From: a virus
Length of the DNA: 33,154 nt
Strand: one strand, 5' to 3'
Virus record (IMG/VR): IMGVR_UViG_3300017786_003006
Span: 1-33,154 of that record
This document shows positions 1 through 8,483 of this stretch, piece by piece (positions within the stretch are counted from its first letter, which is position 1; each line of letters begins with the position of its first letter). A program made the translations under genes and the position numbers. Below the pieces are notes generated by a model. The model did no database searches. It was given only the letters and a program-made list of their open reading frames with translations, and had not been told where the DNA came from.

Positions 1-411
1 AATAAAGAAGGACCCTTTTATGATAACTTTAAGTTTTTTATGGATTGGGTAGACGAACAAAATATCTTTAGTGAAATTGGTAGAACTTTAATATTCTATA
101 ATGACCAAGATCAGCAATGTATAACACATAGAGATCATAATCCTTTAAATAGGGTTACAGACCCAGATGAGTTTATTTGGATTAATATGTTTATGGATAG
201 GAAAGCATTTTTTGTAGAAGATAAGGATAGTAATACAAGACATTATATTAAGAGTCAAGTAGCATGGTTTGATACTGCTAACTATCACGGAAGTGATACA
301 AGTCCTTATTCTGCTTTCAGTATTAGAGTAGATGGAGTCTTTACAGACCAGTTTAAGAAAAAGATTAACTACAAACTAAAAAGTAAAAAATCAATATTTG
401 GAAACACTTAG
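1..411 (+). CDS. 2OG-Fe(II) oxygenase-like protein, 5' end cut off by the window
   Basis: The reading frame is open from base 1 (frame 1), so the start lies outside the window; the first internal ATG is at 40. The visible part has an H-x-D motif (THRDHN, about residues 43-48 of the frame), then a spaced histidine (NYHGSD) and a following arginine (FSIRVDG). This is the HxD...H...R arrangement of 2-oxoglutarate and Fe(II)-dependent dioxygenases, on a short beta-rich core. The substrate cannot be read from the sequence. Its 3' end overlaps the convergent asparagine-synthetase-like gene by 21 bp. It is one of three plus-strand genes in the window. The family call rests on metal-ligand spacing only; a cupin-like fold without catalysis is possible. 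Confidence 0.55.
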   Translation, partial: NKEGPFYDNFKFFMDWVDEQNIFSEIGRTLIFYNDQDQQCITHRDHNPLNRVTDPDEFIWINMFMDRKAFFVEDKDSNTRHYIKSQVAWFDTANYHGSDTSPYSAFSIRVDGVFTDQFKKKINYKLKSKKSIFGNT

Positions 412-1449
412 TTTTCCGTCTTCTTCATATAGATAACCCCAAGAATTATTATAACGTGTAATAGTTGGTAAACTAGGCCACTTTGTTTTGTGTATAAGAT
501 AAGTTGAATCCTCAACTACTTCATTGATAAGTTTCTTTGCCGGAAGTTTATAACTTGCCCAAGTATCTCCAAGTTTTGGTTCTTCTGTATATAATGCCCA
601 CAGTTGGAAATCTTCTGTATCAAAGAAGTTAATAATATGTTCGCACATATACTCTGCTTGTTGTTTATTTGGAGAATGCATACCCATACGATACTTAACA
701 GCCTGCCATTTCATGCTATAGTTAATCCACCATAAAAATTCATGATTAGTAGCAATATCAATAGGACTTGCATTTACTAAGTCATATAACATTTGTTCAC
801 GTTGATCTCTTGTTTCTGGGTCAGACTTATTTAATAACCAGTCTAACGAACCAGATTCCCAATCTTTATGTAAGCAATCAAACTTCCCTGTTGCATCCAT
901 ATAGCTTTTAACAGTTAGACTTCCAAATAAATTATCTGCACATTCTCCAGTAACTACACTATAACTTGGGTTAGTAATAATGTCATAAAAGTTATTACTA
1001 GAAATTAAACAATGTCCAAACTTATCTAATATAACATTATTAAAAAACTTAGGATTTTCAATTTGACTATCTTCATTGAATGCTAAGAGTATATGATCTT
1101 TAATATCCTCCCAATATGGACTAGATATCAATAAGCAAACAATTAATGTACTATCAATGCCACCTGAGTACATAATAACTAACTTTTCTTTACTTTCGTC
1201 GTTTTGAAAAGATTTAATAATGTTAGTCATTCTGCTAACAGAACAACTTTCAAAACTTTCTGGAGTTCTTTTTTCTGGTATTGGACTATTGTTAAAAACA
1301 TCTACTCCTAAGTCAAGTGTACCAGTCCTGTCACTTAAACTAATCCAAGGATTAAACATACCTAAAAAGTCTCGTTGTATATTGCTAATATTAGCTCCTT
1401 TACCAGAGTTAAGTATTCTATGCGGAATATAGTATAATAAATTTTTCAT
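391..1449 (-). CDS. Asparagine synthetase C-domain-like ATP pyrophosphatase, no glutaminase domain
   Basis: 352 aa. An ATP-pyrophosphatase P-loop (YSGGIDST, about residues 94-101) is followed by GECADNLFGS, which matches the GxGADExFGG loop of asparagine synthetase (AsnB) C-terminal domains. A W-rich helical tail (FLWWINYSMKW) is also typical of that family. Bacterial AsnB has an N-terminal Cys2 glutamine amidotransferase domain; here the first 90 residues show no such domain, so any amide or amine donor would be ammonia or another protein. In related families this domain adenylates a carboxylate and forms an amide. It starts within a TAATG overlap with the upstream unknown gene, which suggests coupled translation. 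It lacks the zinc-binding Cys cluster of QueC, so I do not call it QueC. Confidence 0.7.
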   Translation of the reverse strand: MKNLLYYIPHRILNSGKGANISNIQRDFLGMFNPWISLSDRTGTLDLGVDVFNNSPIPEKRTPESFESCSVSRMTNIIKSFQNDESKEKLVIMYSGGIDSTLIVCLLISSPYWEDIKDHILLAFNEDSQIENPKFFNNVILDKFGHCLISSNNFYDIITNPSYSVVTGECADNLFGSLTVKSYMDATGKFDCLHKDWESGSLDWLLNKSDPETRDQREQMLYDLVNASPIDIATNHEFLWWINYSMKWQAVKYRMGMHSPNKQQAEYMCEHIINFFDTEDFQLWALYTEEPKLGDTWASYKLPAKKLINEVVEDSTYLIHKTKWPSLPTITRYNNSWGYLYEEDGKLSVSKY

Positions 1450-2078
1450 TACATTAACATGCTCACAAATGATTCTTCGGCTAACGTTGCTCGAATATCC
1501 TGAACATCCTCTTTAGTTTTTATAGTATTAATTGCCATTTGTGTTTTAATTCGAATTCTTTCTAATTTCATTATTTGGAATTTTAGATTATCTGCTTTTG
1601 CTATAACTAGATTAGCAATAGTTTCTAAAGGAAGTTTTCTAAATTGTGCCTCATCTTGTATAAAACCTATATCAGATGTATCTCCTTTAATAACACGTCT
1701 TGCTTGTTCTTCTTTTATTAGATATGCCGTTTCTTGCCAAGGAACAAGACTTTGGAAACGTTTATATCCATGCTCTAATCTTTGATGAAGCTCTTTTGTT
1801 AACATTACTCTAGCAAGAAGTTTTTTGCTCAGTATTTCAGTATCATTGTCTCGATCTTCTTCGTCAACAAATTTAGTAGTTCTAGCATCAATATATTGTA
1901 ATTTATAATTAAGTTTATTAGAACGAAGTAATGCAAGTTCTTCTCCAGTTACACCATACACTCTACATATGGCACGAAATTCTCCAGAGCAAGCCTGTTC
2001 TAATGTATTTAAATCTGAACACCAAGCCAGTATACTGTTTTCAGCAGTAGTGGCTAAAGCAACCCAATGTTGTTCCAT
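1449..2078 (-). CDS. Unknown protein, 209 aa
   Basis: No family recognised. The N-terminal 60 residues are mixed (W, C and L rich) and the rest is mostly charged helix, with a predicted helical stretch near residues 155-195 rich in K, I and L. The start is supported by GGAG eight bases before the ATG. The stop shares one base with the next start (TAATG), so it is translationally coupled to the asparagine-synthetase-like gene. Compact and soluble, with no signal peptide or membrane segment. A structural or accessory role cannot be told apart. Confidence 0.6.
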   Translation of the reverse strand: MEQHWVALATTAENSILAWCSDLNTLEQACSGEFRAICRVYGVTGEELALLRSNKLNYKLQYIDARTTKFVDEEDRDNDTEILSKKLLARVMLTKELHQRLEHGYKRFQSLVPWQETAYLIKEEQARRVIKGDTSDIGFIQDEAQFRKLPLETIANLVIAKADNLKFQIMKLERIRIKTQMAINTIKTKEDVQDIRATLAEESFVSMLM

Positions 2079-2115
2079 GAATGTACTCCGTTGTTACTTT
2101 ACTTAAGATAATAAT

Positions 2116-3099
2116 TTAATCTTGTCTAACCAATTTTGCACCTGGGATAATATCTCCATCACATAACATATCCCATGGATGTTTTTTCTCGTAGAATTCG
2201 TTTTGTGTCCAAGTTTGGGTTTCTTCATTGAAGTCAAACCACGGAGCAACACCTAACATAATATGTGTACGGAAAAAAGGCTCTTCTGGTCTCTCTGAAC
2301 AATAAGCACGATGAGGAATACCTGTGTCCCAACTATATGCATACGGTGCTTCTAAGTGAATTAGTTTTCCTACGTTTGTTTGTTGCTCTAGTACAAACTC
2401 TTTAGATGTTTTAATAGCAATATTAATTCTTAAATTGTTAAACATCATTTCGTCTGTGTGCCACGCAACACCTGGTCTTTGTGTTGCACGTTCTGCTCCC
2501 TTTTGACCCATTGCTTGTGTAGAACCATGAGAAGAAATTATACGAAGACTAGATCTAACCATACTTCTTTTTAAACTATCTAAGAATGTTCCTAAGTATC
2601 CATGCTTACTACCTTCTGTACGAAAAGCCATGCTATAAGTATCATAATGTGTATCTTTTCTTACTGCAATTTTTCTAGCCTCTGATTGATCCATTCTACT
2701 ATAAGGACTAACACGACCATCTCCAGACTTTGCACCAAACTCCTGCTTAATATGCTTAAAGTGATTTCCTTGCACTTGTTCATGTGGGTCTGTTTCAATT
2801 CCGTCAATATGCAAAGGATTATATGTTAAGCCCATTCCTAAATAACCAGTATCACTTTTTAATGATCCATCTGGTCTTTTACCTCTTAGTCTATACCCAA
2901 ACATACCTACATTATCTAAAGCCTCTAAAGTATCTTTGATTAATAAGTCTGTATCTGTTTCTGTTAATTCTAGTTTAATTAAACTAGGATAAGGTTCTCG
3001 AGGTTGTAACGTGCTTTTCATAAAAGGGGCTCTTCTATGCAAAGAGTTAGCGACAGGTATTTCTTCTGCCGCATCTGATAATTTTAAAGATATAGTCAT
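2116..3099 (-). CDS. 2OG-Fe(II) oxygenase-like (aspartyl/asparaginyl hydroxylase-type) protein
   Basis: 327 aa. The C-terminal half carries WHTDEMM (H-x-D, about residues 214-216) and, about 50 residues on, GIPHRAYC followed by an arginine in FFRTHIMLGV. This is the HxD...H...R set of a double-stranded beta-helix dioxygenase, nearest in style to AspH-like hydroxylases. The N-terminal half (residues 1-150) has no family I recognise. The start is fixed by AAGGAG five bases upstream. It lies directly downstream of a second oxygenase-like gene on the same strand, with a gap of 21 bp, so the two are probably cotranscribed. Phages commonly carry such enzymes, with known members acting on proteins, nucleobases and small molecules; the substrate here is unknown. 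Confidence 0.6.
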   Translation of the reverse strand: MTISLKLSDAAEEIPVANSLHRRAPFMKSTLQPREPYPSLIKLELTETDTDLLIKDTLEALDNVGMFGYRLRGKRPDGSLKSDTGYLGMGLTYNPLHIDGIETDPHEQVQGNHFKHIKQEFGAKSGDGRVSPYSRMDQSEARKIAVRKDTHYDTYSMAFRTEGSKHGYLGTFLDSLKRSMVRSSLRIISSHGSTQAMGQKGAERATQRPGVAWHTDEMMFNNLRINIAIKTSKEFVLEQQTNVGKLIHLEAPYAYSWDTGIPHRAYCSERPEEPFFRTHIMLGVAPWFDFNEETQTWTQNEFYEKKHPWDMLCDGDIIPGAKLVRQD

Positions 3100-3120
3100 G
3101 ATAACTCCTTCTATACTATA

Positions 3121-3702
3121 TTATAACCATTTTAAATCTGGCGTAAATCGAATGGAAAGCATTACTCTAGGTTTTTCCTTGCATAAGTTAATTGCTTGAT
3201 GTGGAACATCAATCCTAACTAAGTGAGGATCCTTAATAGTTACAGACGCAATTAGTTTTGGCTCTCCGTCCCATTCAAGTTTTAAATATTTGTTAGAGTT
3301 TGTTTTTCTTCCCATTACAGTTGCATCTGCTATTTTTTGAACCTCTAATCTGTACGGAGCTTCTCCGTACCAATCCATACTACCAATACCAGTATTACGA
3401 ATTGGAATATTTAATGCATAATTTGATGCACCTGATCTGTCTGCTCTAAAACCATCAATATGTAGGCCTTGTGCCTTATCTTTACCTAACACAAAAATTA
3501 ACCCAGACTTCAAACTTAAACCATTCCAAACTGGATGCGGATTTGCCTTTATAAATTCATCTATTATTTCATAAAAGTTATATTCGGGTGATTGAATTGT
3601 TACTGTTTTATTAATTTTATGTACATACAAAGCCTTATTAATTCTAAACACTAAGTCCTCAATATTAGGAATATCGTCAATTTTTTGAAAAAGTTTTTCC
3701 AT
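3121..3702 (-). CDS. Second 2OG-Fe(II) oxygenase-like protein
   Basis: 193 aa from the ATG at 3702. GLHIDGF (H-x-D), DVPHQAINL (distal H) and RVMLSIRF (basic residue) fit the metal and 2-oxoglutarate ligands of the family, and the core FVLGKDKAQGLHIDG has the expected strand order. An in-frame TTG at 3732 would add ten residues; neither start has a clear ribosome binding site, so the start is uncertain. It is divergent from the plus-strand hydroxylase gene and heads a two-gene run with the AspH-like gene. Small size (about 190-200 aa) matches short phage dioxygenases. Confidence 0.55.
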   Translation of the reverse strand: MEKLFQKIDDIPNIEDLVFRINKALYVHKINKTVTIQSPEYNFYEIIDEFIKANPHPVWNGLSLKSGLIFVLGKDKAQGLHIDGFRADRSGASNYALNIPIRNTGIGSMDWYGEAPYRLEVQKIADATVMGRKTNSNKYLKLEWDGEPKLIASVTIKDPHLVRIDVPHQAINLCKEKPRVMLSIRFTPDLKWL

Positions 3703-3753
3703 ACTACTACTTATCGGATTAACTAAAATCAATTAACCAAATAAATAGCAGTA

Positions 3754-4215
3754 ATGATACACATGATACTCACATTTTTGTTATGGACCTTATTACTTTA
3801 TATTATACATAGGGTCATTCATGTTCACGGACGTAGATGGTTTCCTGTGTCTTTTAAAGCTCATAACGATCATCACAAATATATTAACACCACTGGCGGA
3901 ACACAATGGCATTGGAATAATTGTTTTCTGTTTAACGATACCTGGTTATCAACTTTAGATCTTTGGATTACAGAAGTTGTTCCTACTTTAATCTTTAGTT
4001 ATATAACCGGAGAATGGTGGGTTAGTATTGCATACTATTTTTGGGCCGCTTTCTTACAAGAAGTAATTGAACACAATCCTAAATTTAGTTGGTATCCAGC
4101 AATTACATCTGGAAAATGGCATTTAGTACATCATGCAGAGCCTTATAGAAACTATGGATTATTTGTTCCTATTTGGGATTTATTATTTGGTAGTTACAGG
4201 GCATACTCTAAATAG
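3754..4215 (+). CDS. Fatty acid hydroxylase / sterol desaturase superfamily membrane protein
   Basis: 153 aa. It has the histidine clusters that hold the di-iron centre of this integral-membrane superfamily: HRVIH near the N-terminus, HNDHH, and WHLVHH near the C-terminus. It also has hydrophobic segments at about residues 4-20, 75-88 and 90-103. The family hydroxylates or desaturates lipids (carotenoids, sterols, fatty acids) at the inner membrane; the small size is like bacterial beta-carotene hydroxylase-type members. One of three plus-strand genes, overlapping the convergent neighbour by 8 bp. A NATAAATA octamer (3740-3747) stands so close that a transcript would be almost leaderless. An in-frame ATG at 3763 is an alternative start, and neither has a Shine-Dalgarno. 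Probably a host-derived lipid-modifying gene. Confidence 0.75.
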   Translation: MIHMILTFLLWTLLLYIIHRVIHVHGRRWFPVSFKAHNDHHKYINTTGGTQWHWNNCFLFNDTWLSTLDLWITEVVPTLIFSYITGEWWVSIAYYFWAAFLQEVIEHNPKFSWYPAITSGKWHLVHHAEPYRNYGLFVPIWDLLFGSYRAYSK

Positions 4216-4840
4216 ATGTTTTATCTATCCAAGCATTAAACAAATAATTAGTAACTTCGGGTCTATTTCTATTAGCAACTAAGGATGGGTAGATAGTAAT
4301 CCAATGTCTATTAACTATTTCTTTACTTGTGATATATGCCATATCAATTGGGTGTAGTTTAAATTTAACTGATTTATCTGGATAAATGTAAGTTTGTATT
4401 GTTCCGTATAATCTTCTTTTTTCTATCTCTTCAATAGCCAAAGCCTTATAACCATGTTTATCATTGTTGATATCGGCATTACGTTGCATAACCCATCCGC
4501 CATCTTTTCTTAACCATTGACTAGTTACAGCATATACTCGTTGATGACATATCATATCGATTAAGATAACATCATCTGGAACTTCGTTATCTTGATATTC
4601 ATCCAAGTCAAATTGTTTAAACTTGTGCATCTTTTGTAAAGCAACACCTGGCTTATCCCATGCTATTGTATCAAACGAACCTTGAAAGCCAAAGTCAAGT
4701 AATGGTAGTTCACCAACTTCAGCAGGCTCATATTGGGGAACAAACTCATCTGTTAGCTTTACGCCAATAGTAAGTGATCTTTCAAATACTTGAAAGAATC
4801 TAGTTGCAATTTCACTTGGATTAATAAAAACAAAATCCAT
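4208..4840 (-). CDS. Unknown protein, 210 aa
   Basis: No family recognised. Mixed alpha/beta composition with many aromatic residues (W, Y, F) spread over its length, as in phage structural or assembly proteins, but no diagnostic motif. GGAG nine bases upstream supports the start. It lies 3 bp downstream of the 100-aa unknown gene on the same strand, and its 3' end meets the plus-strand hydroxylase gene tail to tail. Confidence 0.6.
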   Translation of the reverse strand: MDFVFINPSEIATRFFQVFERSLTIGVKLTDEFVPQYEPAEVGELPLLDFGFQGSFDTIAWDKPGVALQKMHKFKQFDLDEYQDNEVPDDVILIDMICHQRVYAVTSQWLRKDGGWVMQRNADINNDKHGYKALAIEEIEKRRLYGTIQTYIYPDKSVKFKLHPIDMAYITSKEIVNRHWITIYPSLVANRNRPEVTNYLFNAWIDKTSI

Positions 4841-4843
4841 ATA

Positions 4844-5146
4844 TTACTTCTCCGAGAAGTGTGTAGCTAATAAAGCTCCTACAAATCTAGTTACTTTAGT
4901 TTTAACTAATTCCGAATTCATCATAACTTCAAAGTCAACGATACGATCTAAACATTCTTGTAACTGTTTAATTTCTAAGATATCACTACTATCTTTGATT
5001 CCACTTAATTCGTTTTGCCTGAAGACAATTTGAGATCCATCATCTAGAAAAACACGAATATAATCTATATACTCAACAGGTACATTATCTACCTGTATCT
5101 CTCGTAACATTTCTTCAAAGCTACGATCTTTCTTACGAATACTCAT
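4844..5146 (-). CDS. Unknown small acidic protein, 100 aa
   Basis: No family recognised. The N-terminus is basic (MSIRKKDR) and the rest is acidic, with two probable helices. No membrane segment or cysteines. It precedes the 210-aa unknown by 3 bp, so they are likely coupled. The ribosome binding site is weak (AAGAAG). Confidence 0.55.
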   Translation of the reverse strand: MSIRKKDRSFEEMLREIQVDNVPVEYIDYIRVFLDDGSQIVFRQNELSGIKDSSDILEIKQLQECLDRIVDFEVMMNSELVKTKVTRFVGALLATHFSEK

Positions 5147-5175
5147 CTATATTCTTCTTTATTGATCTAATTTAA

Positions 5176-5832
5176 TTAGGCCTCTACTGAAGCCTTCTTT
5201 GGCCTTCCTCGTTTCTTTGGTGTTGCACTAGCTTCTGCAACCTCGTTTACAATATCAACTGTAGACAAAGATGGTGTACTAGTTGATGGAATTAACTCTT
5301 CTGCTTCTGCTCTTAAACGTTTGGCTTCTGCCTCAAAAGTTGTTGCTTGACTTCTAAGTTTAGCGGCAATAGCACTATCGTCTAATACTCCTGGAGATCC
5401 CCCAGAGCTTGCATCATTTGCAATATCGCCTGAACGTGTAGCTACTCCTGGTTGTCCTGGAATACCTGGTTTTGGACGATTAATTAATTTTAGTTCTTTG
5501 TTTAAATCTTCTAAGTTAATTTTATTACCTGGTGATGGTATCATAACAATATGCTTAGTAGGAACTTTAATTAACCATCCTTTAGCATGAATTGTTGATA
5601 ACATGTCTGTGCCATCATTAAACTTTTGTCTATGTAAAAAGTCGCCAATATCATTAGCATCTTGTCCTTGTACACTTTCAACTGCTTTCATAAGATCTTG
5701 ATGATGTAGTTCTGGCAGGTCAGCAGTTCTAACTACCAGTGCATGTTCTGAGTCGTTTGGAACTTCACGGAAAACAACTACTACTGGAGCACCTTTTCCG
5801 TCTTGCCCAACGTGCTTAATAAATCTAGCCAT
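5176..5832 (-). CDS. Unknown protein with a collagen-like linker and a C-terminal AT-hook-like tail
   Basis: 218 aa. Residues 1-120 look like a folded domain. They are followed by a short PGIPGQPG linker, an acidic-basic coiled segment rich in Ala and Glu (about residues 155-180), and a basic tail KKRGRPKKA. That tail is a textbook AT-hook (GRP core flanked by K/R), which binds the minor groove of AT-rich DNA. The function of the main domain is unknown. AGGAG six bases before the ATG supports the start. It follows the 102-aa unknown by 9 bp, so both are likely one unit. A DNA-associated role is inference from the tail alone. Confidence 0.6.
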   Translation of the reverse strand: MARFIKHVGQDGKGAPVVVVFREVPNDSEHALVVRTADLPELHHQDLMKAVESVQGQDANDIGDFLHRQKFNDGTDMLSTIHAKGWLIKVPTKHIVMIPSPGNKINLEDLNKELKLINRPKPGIPGQPGVATRSGDIANDASSGGSPGVLDDSAIAAKLRSQATTFEAEAKRLRAEAEELIPSTSTPSLSTVDIVNEVAEASATPKKRGRPKKASVEA

Positions 5833-5841
5833 ATTATACTC

Positions 5842-6150
5842 CTAGCTTCCTGTATTGTCTTCGGTAACTTCAGCAACAGGCTCAGCATTAACAGGTTCAA
5901 CATTTACGTCACCTTCTTGTGCTTTTTCTACTGCTTCAGCAACTTTTGGTTCTGTTGCTTTAATAAAAGCAGTTACTCTTTCCCATACTTCTCCAATTAC
6001 CTTAAATTCGTTTGGACGATAAGCGCCTCTATTAGCACCAATCTCAATCGCACCACATACTACTTTTAGATCTTCTAAGTTAAGACCAGTTTTAGGTACT
6101 GCAGGTGCTTCATCTGTTGAAGCGGGTGCTTGATTTGTTTCTTCAGCCAT
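5842..6150 (-). CDS. Unknown small acidic protein of a type common in marine T4-like phages
   Basis: 102 aa from the ATG at 6150. An in-frame ATG at 6165 exists, but the GGAG lies inside those extra codons, nine bases before the second ATG, so the shorter form is preferred. Ends are low-complexity (A, E, P, V). The middle (GLNLEDLKVVCGAIEIGANR to VWERVTAFIKA) resembles a small domain I remember from cyanomyovirus proteins of unknown function. It lies downstream of a hairpin terminator and upstream of the AT-hook protein. Confidence 0.55.
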   Translation of the reverse strand: MAEETNQAPASTDEAPAVPKTGLNLEDLKVVCGAIEIGANRGAYRPNEFKVIGEVWERVTAFIKATEPKVAEAVEKAQEGDVNVEPVNAEPVAEVTEDNTGS

Positions 6151-6173
6151 TTTAATATTCTCCATAAAATTAA

Positions 6174-6204
6174 ATCAGTGAACAAGTTCTATTTGCTCAC
6201 TGAT
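6174..6204 (-). terminator. Hairpin terminator after the PiT-like gene
   Basis: A 12-bp inverted repeat with one mismatch (ATCAGTGAGCAA / TTGTTCACTGAT on the minus strand) and a 7-nt loop. It lies 36 bases after the stop of the permease gene and is followed on that strand by TTAATTTT. Fits an intrinsic terminator for the permease transcript, though the U-run is broken. Confidence 0.55.
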
Positions 6205-6239
6205 ACTTATAGCCATTTTGAATAGGGTGTGTAACCGTA

Positions 6240-7205
6240 TTAGAAGCCGTTTGGTACTAATATGTAATGTATTGTTAATACAATACCTAAACTTGCACCT
6301 AATCCAACTAACATTTTTAAGAAATCTCTACCTATAAGAGGAAATACATTTTTTAGTTTATATTCGCCATTACTAAGTGTACCTATTGCTAATTCACGAC
6401 CACATAGTATACCAACAAATACCCATGTAGTTGACATTGGAATATTGTTTAGTTCTTTAAAGAAAAGTAAACATATAAAGTATGCCGTATTAATAATAGT
6501 TGCACTTCTTACATATCTAGTATGTGCTTTTTCTAATACAATTTCTTGTATCTTGCCGCCGCCTTCACGGAACATAAATGCAAGTCCGCCTACAAATATA
6601 ATACTAACACCTAACATCATATCCCAAGGAACTTGTCTTGGTAAGAATACTGCTATGTTGGCAATATCATGTGCTAGCCAAGTCCACCATAAAAATCCAG
6701 CACTTACCCATTGTGCTATACGCCAATACTTTTTACGTTCCTCTTTAACAGGATTGTTCTTTTCATCTATCCATCTAGCTATAAAAAACCAAAGCATATA
6801 TGCAAATACTGCCGCAACGGCATAACCCATTATACTTTTTACAAGCATTTTTTCTAATACAAATGTACTTGCAAAAGCACTTAAAACTAAAAAAGACGTA
6901 CTAACGGGTACGCCTATCCTTGTTAATAGTAATAGCACTAATGGTGCCATTGCATGATACCATTTAACTTCTTGAAAAGGTATCTTATCTAACCGGCCGT
7001 AACTTATGTCGCCACCGTTCATATACCATCCGTACCACAATGCCCATAATAAAACCGCCGAAGCGGCGGCCCACATTGTTGTCCATTTAAATCGATCGTT
7101 ATTACTAGCAATCCATGTACCTAGTGTTTGTATACTATCGTTTGCTATAACACTATAGCCTGCAAATAGAAAGCCCAATGCCATCCATAACGTTAATTGA
7201 TCCAT
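6240..7205 (-). CDS. PiT-family-like inorganic phosphate permease
   Basis: 321 aa, about eight to ten hydrophobic segments. It shows the internal duplication of PiT transporters. Each half has an N-terminal ND/HD element (IANDSIQTLGT near residue 21 and WLAHDIANIAVF near residue 177) and a later PVST/PMST loop (RIGVPVSTSF near residue 97 and NNIPMSTTW near residue 254). In PiT proteins the GANDVANA and GxPVSTTH signatures line the substrate site; here both are recognisable but diverged. The family moves phosphate with H+ or Na+ across the inner membrane. AAGGAGG seven bases upstream fixes the start. It is 12 bp downstream of the VWA gene and is followed by a hairpin terminator. Known marine phages more often carry pstS or phoH. 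It is short for PiT (400-500 aa), so other anion substrates are possible. Confidence 0.65.
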   Translation of the reverse strand: MDQLTLWMALGFLFAGYSVIANDSIQTLGTWIASNNDRFKWTTMWAAASAVLLWALWYGWYMNGGDISYGRLDKIPFQEVKWYHAMAPLVLLLLTRIGVPVSTSFLVLSAFASTFVLEKMLVKSIMGYAVAAVFAYMLWFFIARWIDEKNNPVKEERKKYWRIAQWVSAGFLWWTWLAHDIANIAVFLPRQVPWDMMLGVSIIFVGGLAFMFREGGGKIQEIVLEKAHTRYVRSATIINTAYFICLLFFKELNNIPMSTTWVFVGILCGRELAIGTLSNGEYKLKNVFPLIGRDFLKMLVGLGASLGIVLTIHYILVPNGF

Positions 7206-7217
7206 TCATTTTCCTCC

Positions 7218-8417
7218 TTACCTTTTAGGCATATAGTTTGCCGTAATACCAAAAGGTGCTTTAATAGTTTCGTTACCATGTACTACAAACAATGTATCAC
7301 AATAATTTTCGTCTCCCCATGATCCCCAAGGGTAACCATCAGTAAGTACTACTAGTTGATGCGGTGTAACGTCATTATATTTAAGCCACTCCCAGATACA
7401 GTCAAAGTCCGTTCCGCCACCACCTTGTATTGCATACTCGGACATATCACGTCCATCATCTTGTGTAAAATTATCTTCGTTGTACACACTGGTATCAAAC
7501 GTAATAACTTTAACATTATAAGCATCGAACTGATCCAATGACCCTTGTACAATACCTAAGAAGTCTGATAGTGTGCTATCCCAAATACTACCTGAGGCAT
7601 CGAGTGCAATAACAACATCTAACTGCTCCCCTGGAAGATTACCCGGAAGTACTGCACCAGTATGCCAACCTTTTCTGTTAGGTCGCATCCAAGTGTAATC
7701 AGACTTTAACGAACTGCTAAACTGAATTTGAAAAAGCTCACGAAGATCTAATACTGGCTCAGTAATCTGTTTAACAAGACGTTTAACTTCACCAGGTACA
7801 TTACTAGCACCTGCTTTATTAACTGCATCAATTACTGCTTCTTTCCACTCGTTTCTTAGAGCTTTTTTTTCTTCTGAAGAAAGTTTTTTAAACTTAGGCT
7901 TTCCGTCACTACTGTTACCACCTTGTCCTTGTTGCTCATCGCCCTCACCATCTAGGTCTAAATGATCGTCAAGTGTCTGTTGCACTTCGGCATTATTATC
8001 AAACAGTTTATCATATACTTCATCAGCAGTATGATTTTCATACTGACGATCAACTAGTATAGGAACAGTAGTAATTGTTTTACCTACATTTTCTCGAACA
8101 AGCATATTATTGATAATATAGTCACCAGCCATATTCCATAGCCCTGGATCTCTATTACCACGCCTTGTCATATGTTCGTAAATAATATGTCCAACTTCGT
8201 GTGCAAACCCAAATACACATTCTTGATCATCTAGTTTTAATACAAACTCTGAGTTATAATAAAACTTACGACCATCAGTAGCAATAGTTTGACACCAAGG
8301 TGCTTCTTCTAGTACTAGTCTAGCACTCAAAGGACCCCAGAAAGGATACTTTAGAAGCATAGTAATTCTTGCTTTGATTAATTTTTCTTTTGCTTTTTCT
8401 GCGATATCTTGGGTCAT
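7218..8417 (-). CDS. DUF2201-type metallopeptidase-like plus VWA domain protein (MoxR partner)
   Basis: 399 aa. The N-terminal domain has HEVGH (residues 73-77), a zinc HExxH motif, followed by the LWNMAGDYIINN element typical of DUF2201 putative metallopeptidases. A polar linker (residues 150-185) leads to a VWA-like C-terminal domain with a MIDAS motif DASGS (residues 273-277) and a later GGTDF. Such proteins pair with MoxR AAA+ ATPases, and one is encoded 1.3 kb upstream on the same strand. The start at 8417 has GGAG six bases before it; an upstream in-frame ATG (8456) has none. It has its own promoter at 8447-8475. A chaperone or assembly role for the pair is family knowledge; the client is unknown. 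Confidence 0.8.
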   Translation of the reverse strand: MTQDIAEKAKEKLIKARITMLLKYPFWGPLSARLVLEEAPWCQTIATDGRKFYYNSEFVLKLDDQECVFGFAHEVGHIIYEHMTRRGNRDPGLWNMAGDYIINNMLVRENVGKTITTVPILVDRQYENHTADEVYDKLFDNNAEVQQTLDDHLDLDGEGDEQQGQGGNSSDGKPKFKKLSSEEKKALRNEWKEAVIDAVNKAGASNVPGEVKRLVKQITEPVLDLRELFQIQFSSSLKSDYTWMRPNRKGWHTGAVLPGNLPGEQLDVVIALDASGSIWDSTLSDFLGIVQGSLDQFDAYNVKVITFDTSVYNEDNFTQDDGRDMSEYAIQGGGGTDFDCIWEWLKYNDVTPHQLVVLTDGYPWGSWGDENYCDTLFVVHGNETIKAPFGITANYMPKR

Positions 8418-8446
8418 GTGTGGCTCCATTTCCTTATTGTTCTTAT

Positions 8447-8475
8447 AATATAGCATATGTTGGCCCTAAGGTCAA
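8447..8475 (-). promoter_or_regulatory. Sigma70-type promoter for the VWA gene
   Basis: On the minus strand, TTGACC (-35, 8475-8470), a 17-bp spacer, then TATATT (-10, 8452-8447). The start site would be near 8440, giving a leader of about 23 nt with GGAGCCACAC before the ATG. Confidence 0.8.
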
Positions 8476-8483
8476 CCTGTTTT

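Noticed and set aside
391-1449. QueC, to complete the preQ0 pathway
   Set aside because: The SGGIDS loop is shared by many ATP pyrophosphatases, but GECADNLFGS is of asparagine synthetase type and no zinc cysteine cluster of QueC is present.
5620-6165. A structural (virion) identity for the AT-hook protein and its small neighbour
   Set aside because: No structural motif is visible; only the AT-hook-like tail and low-complexity ends can be stated.
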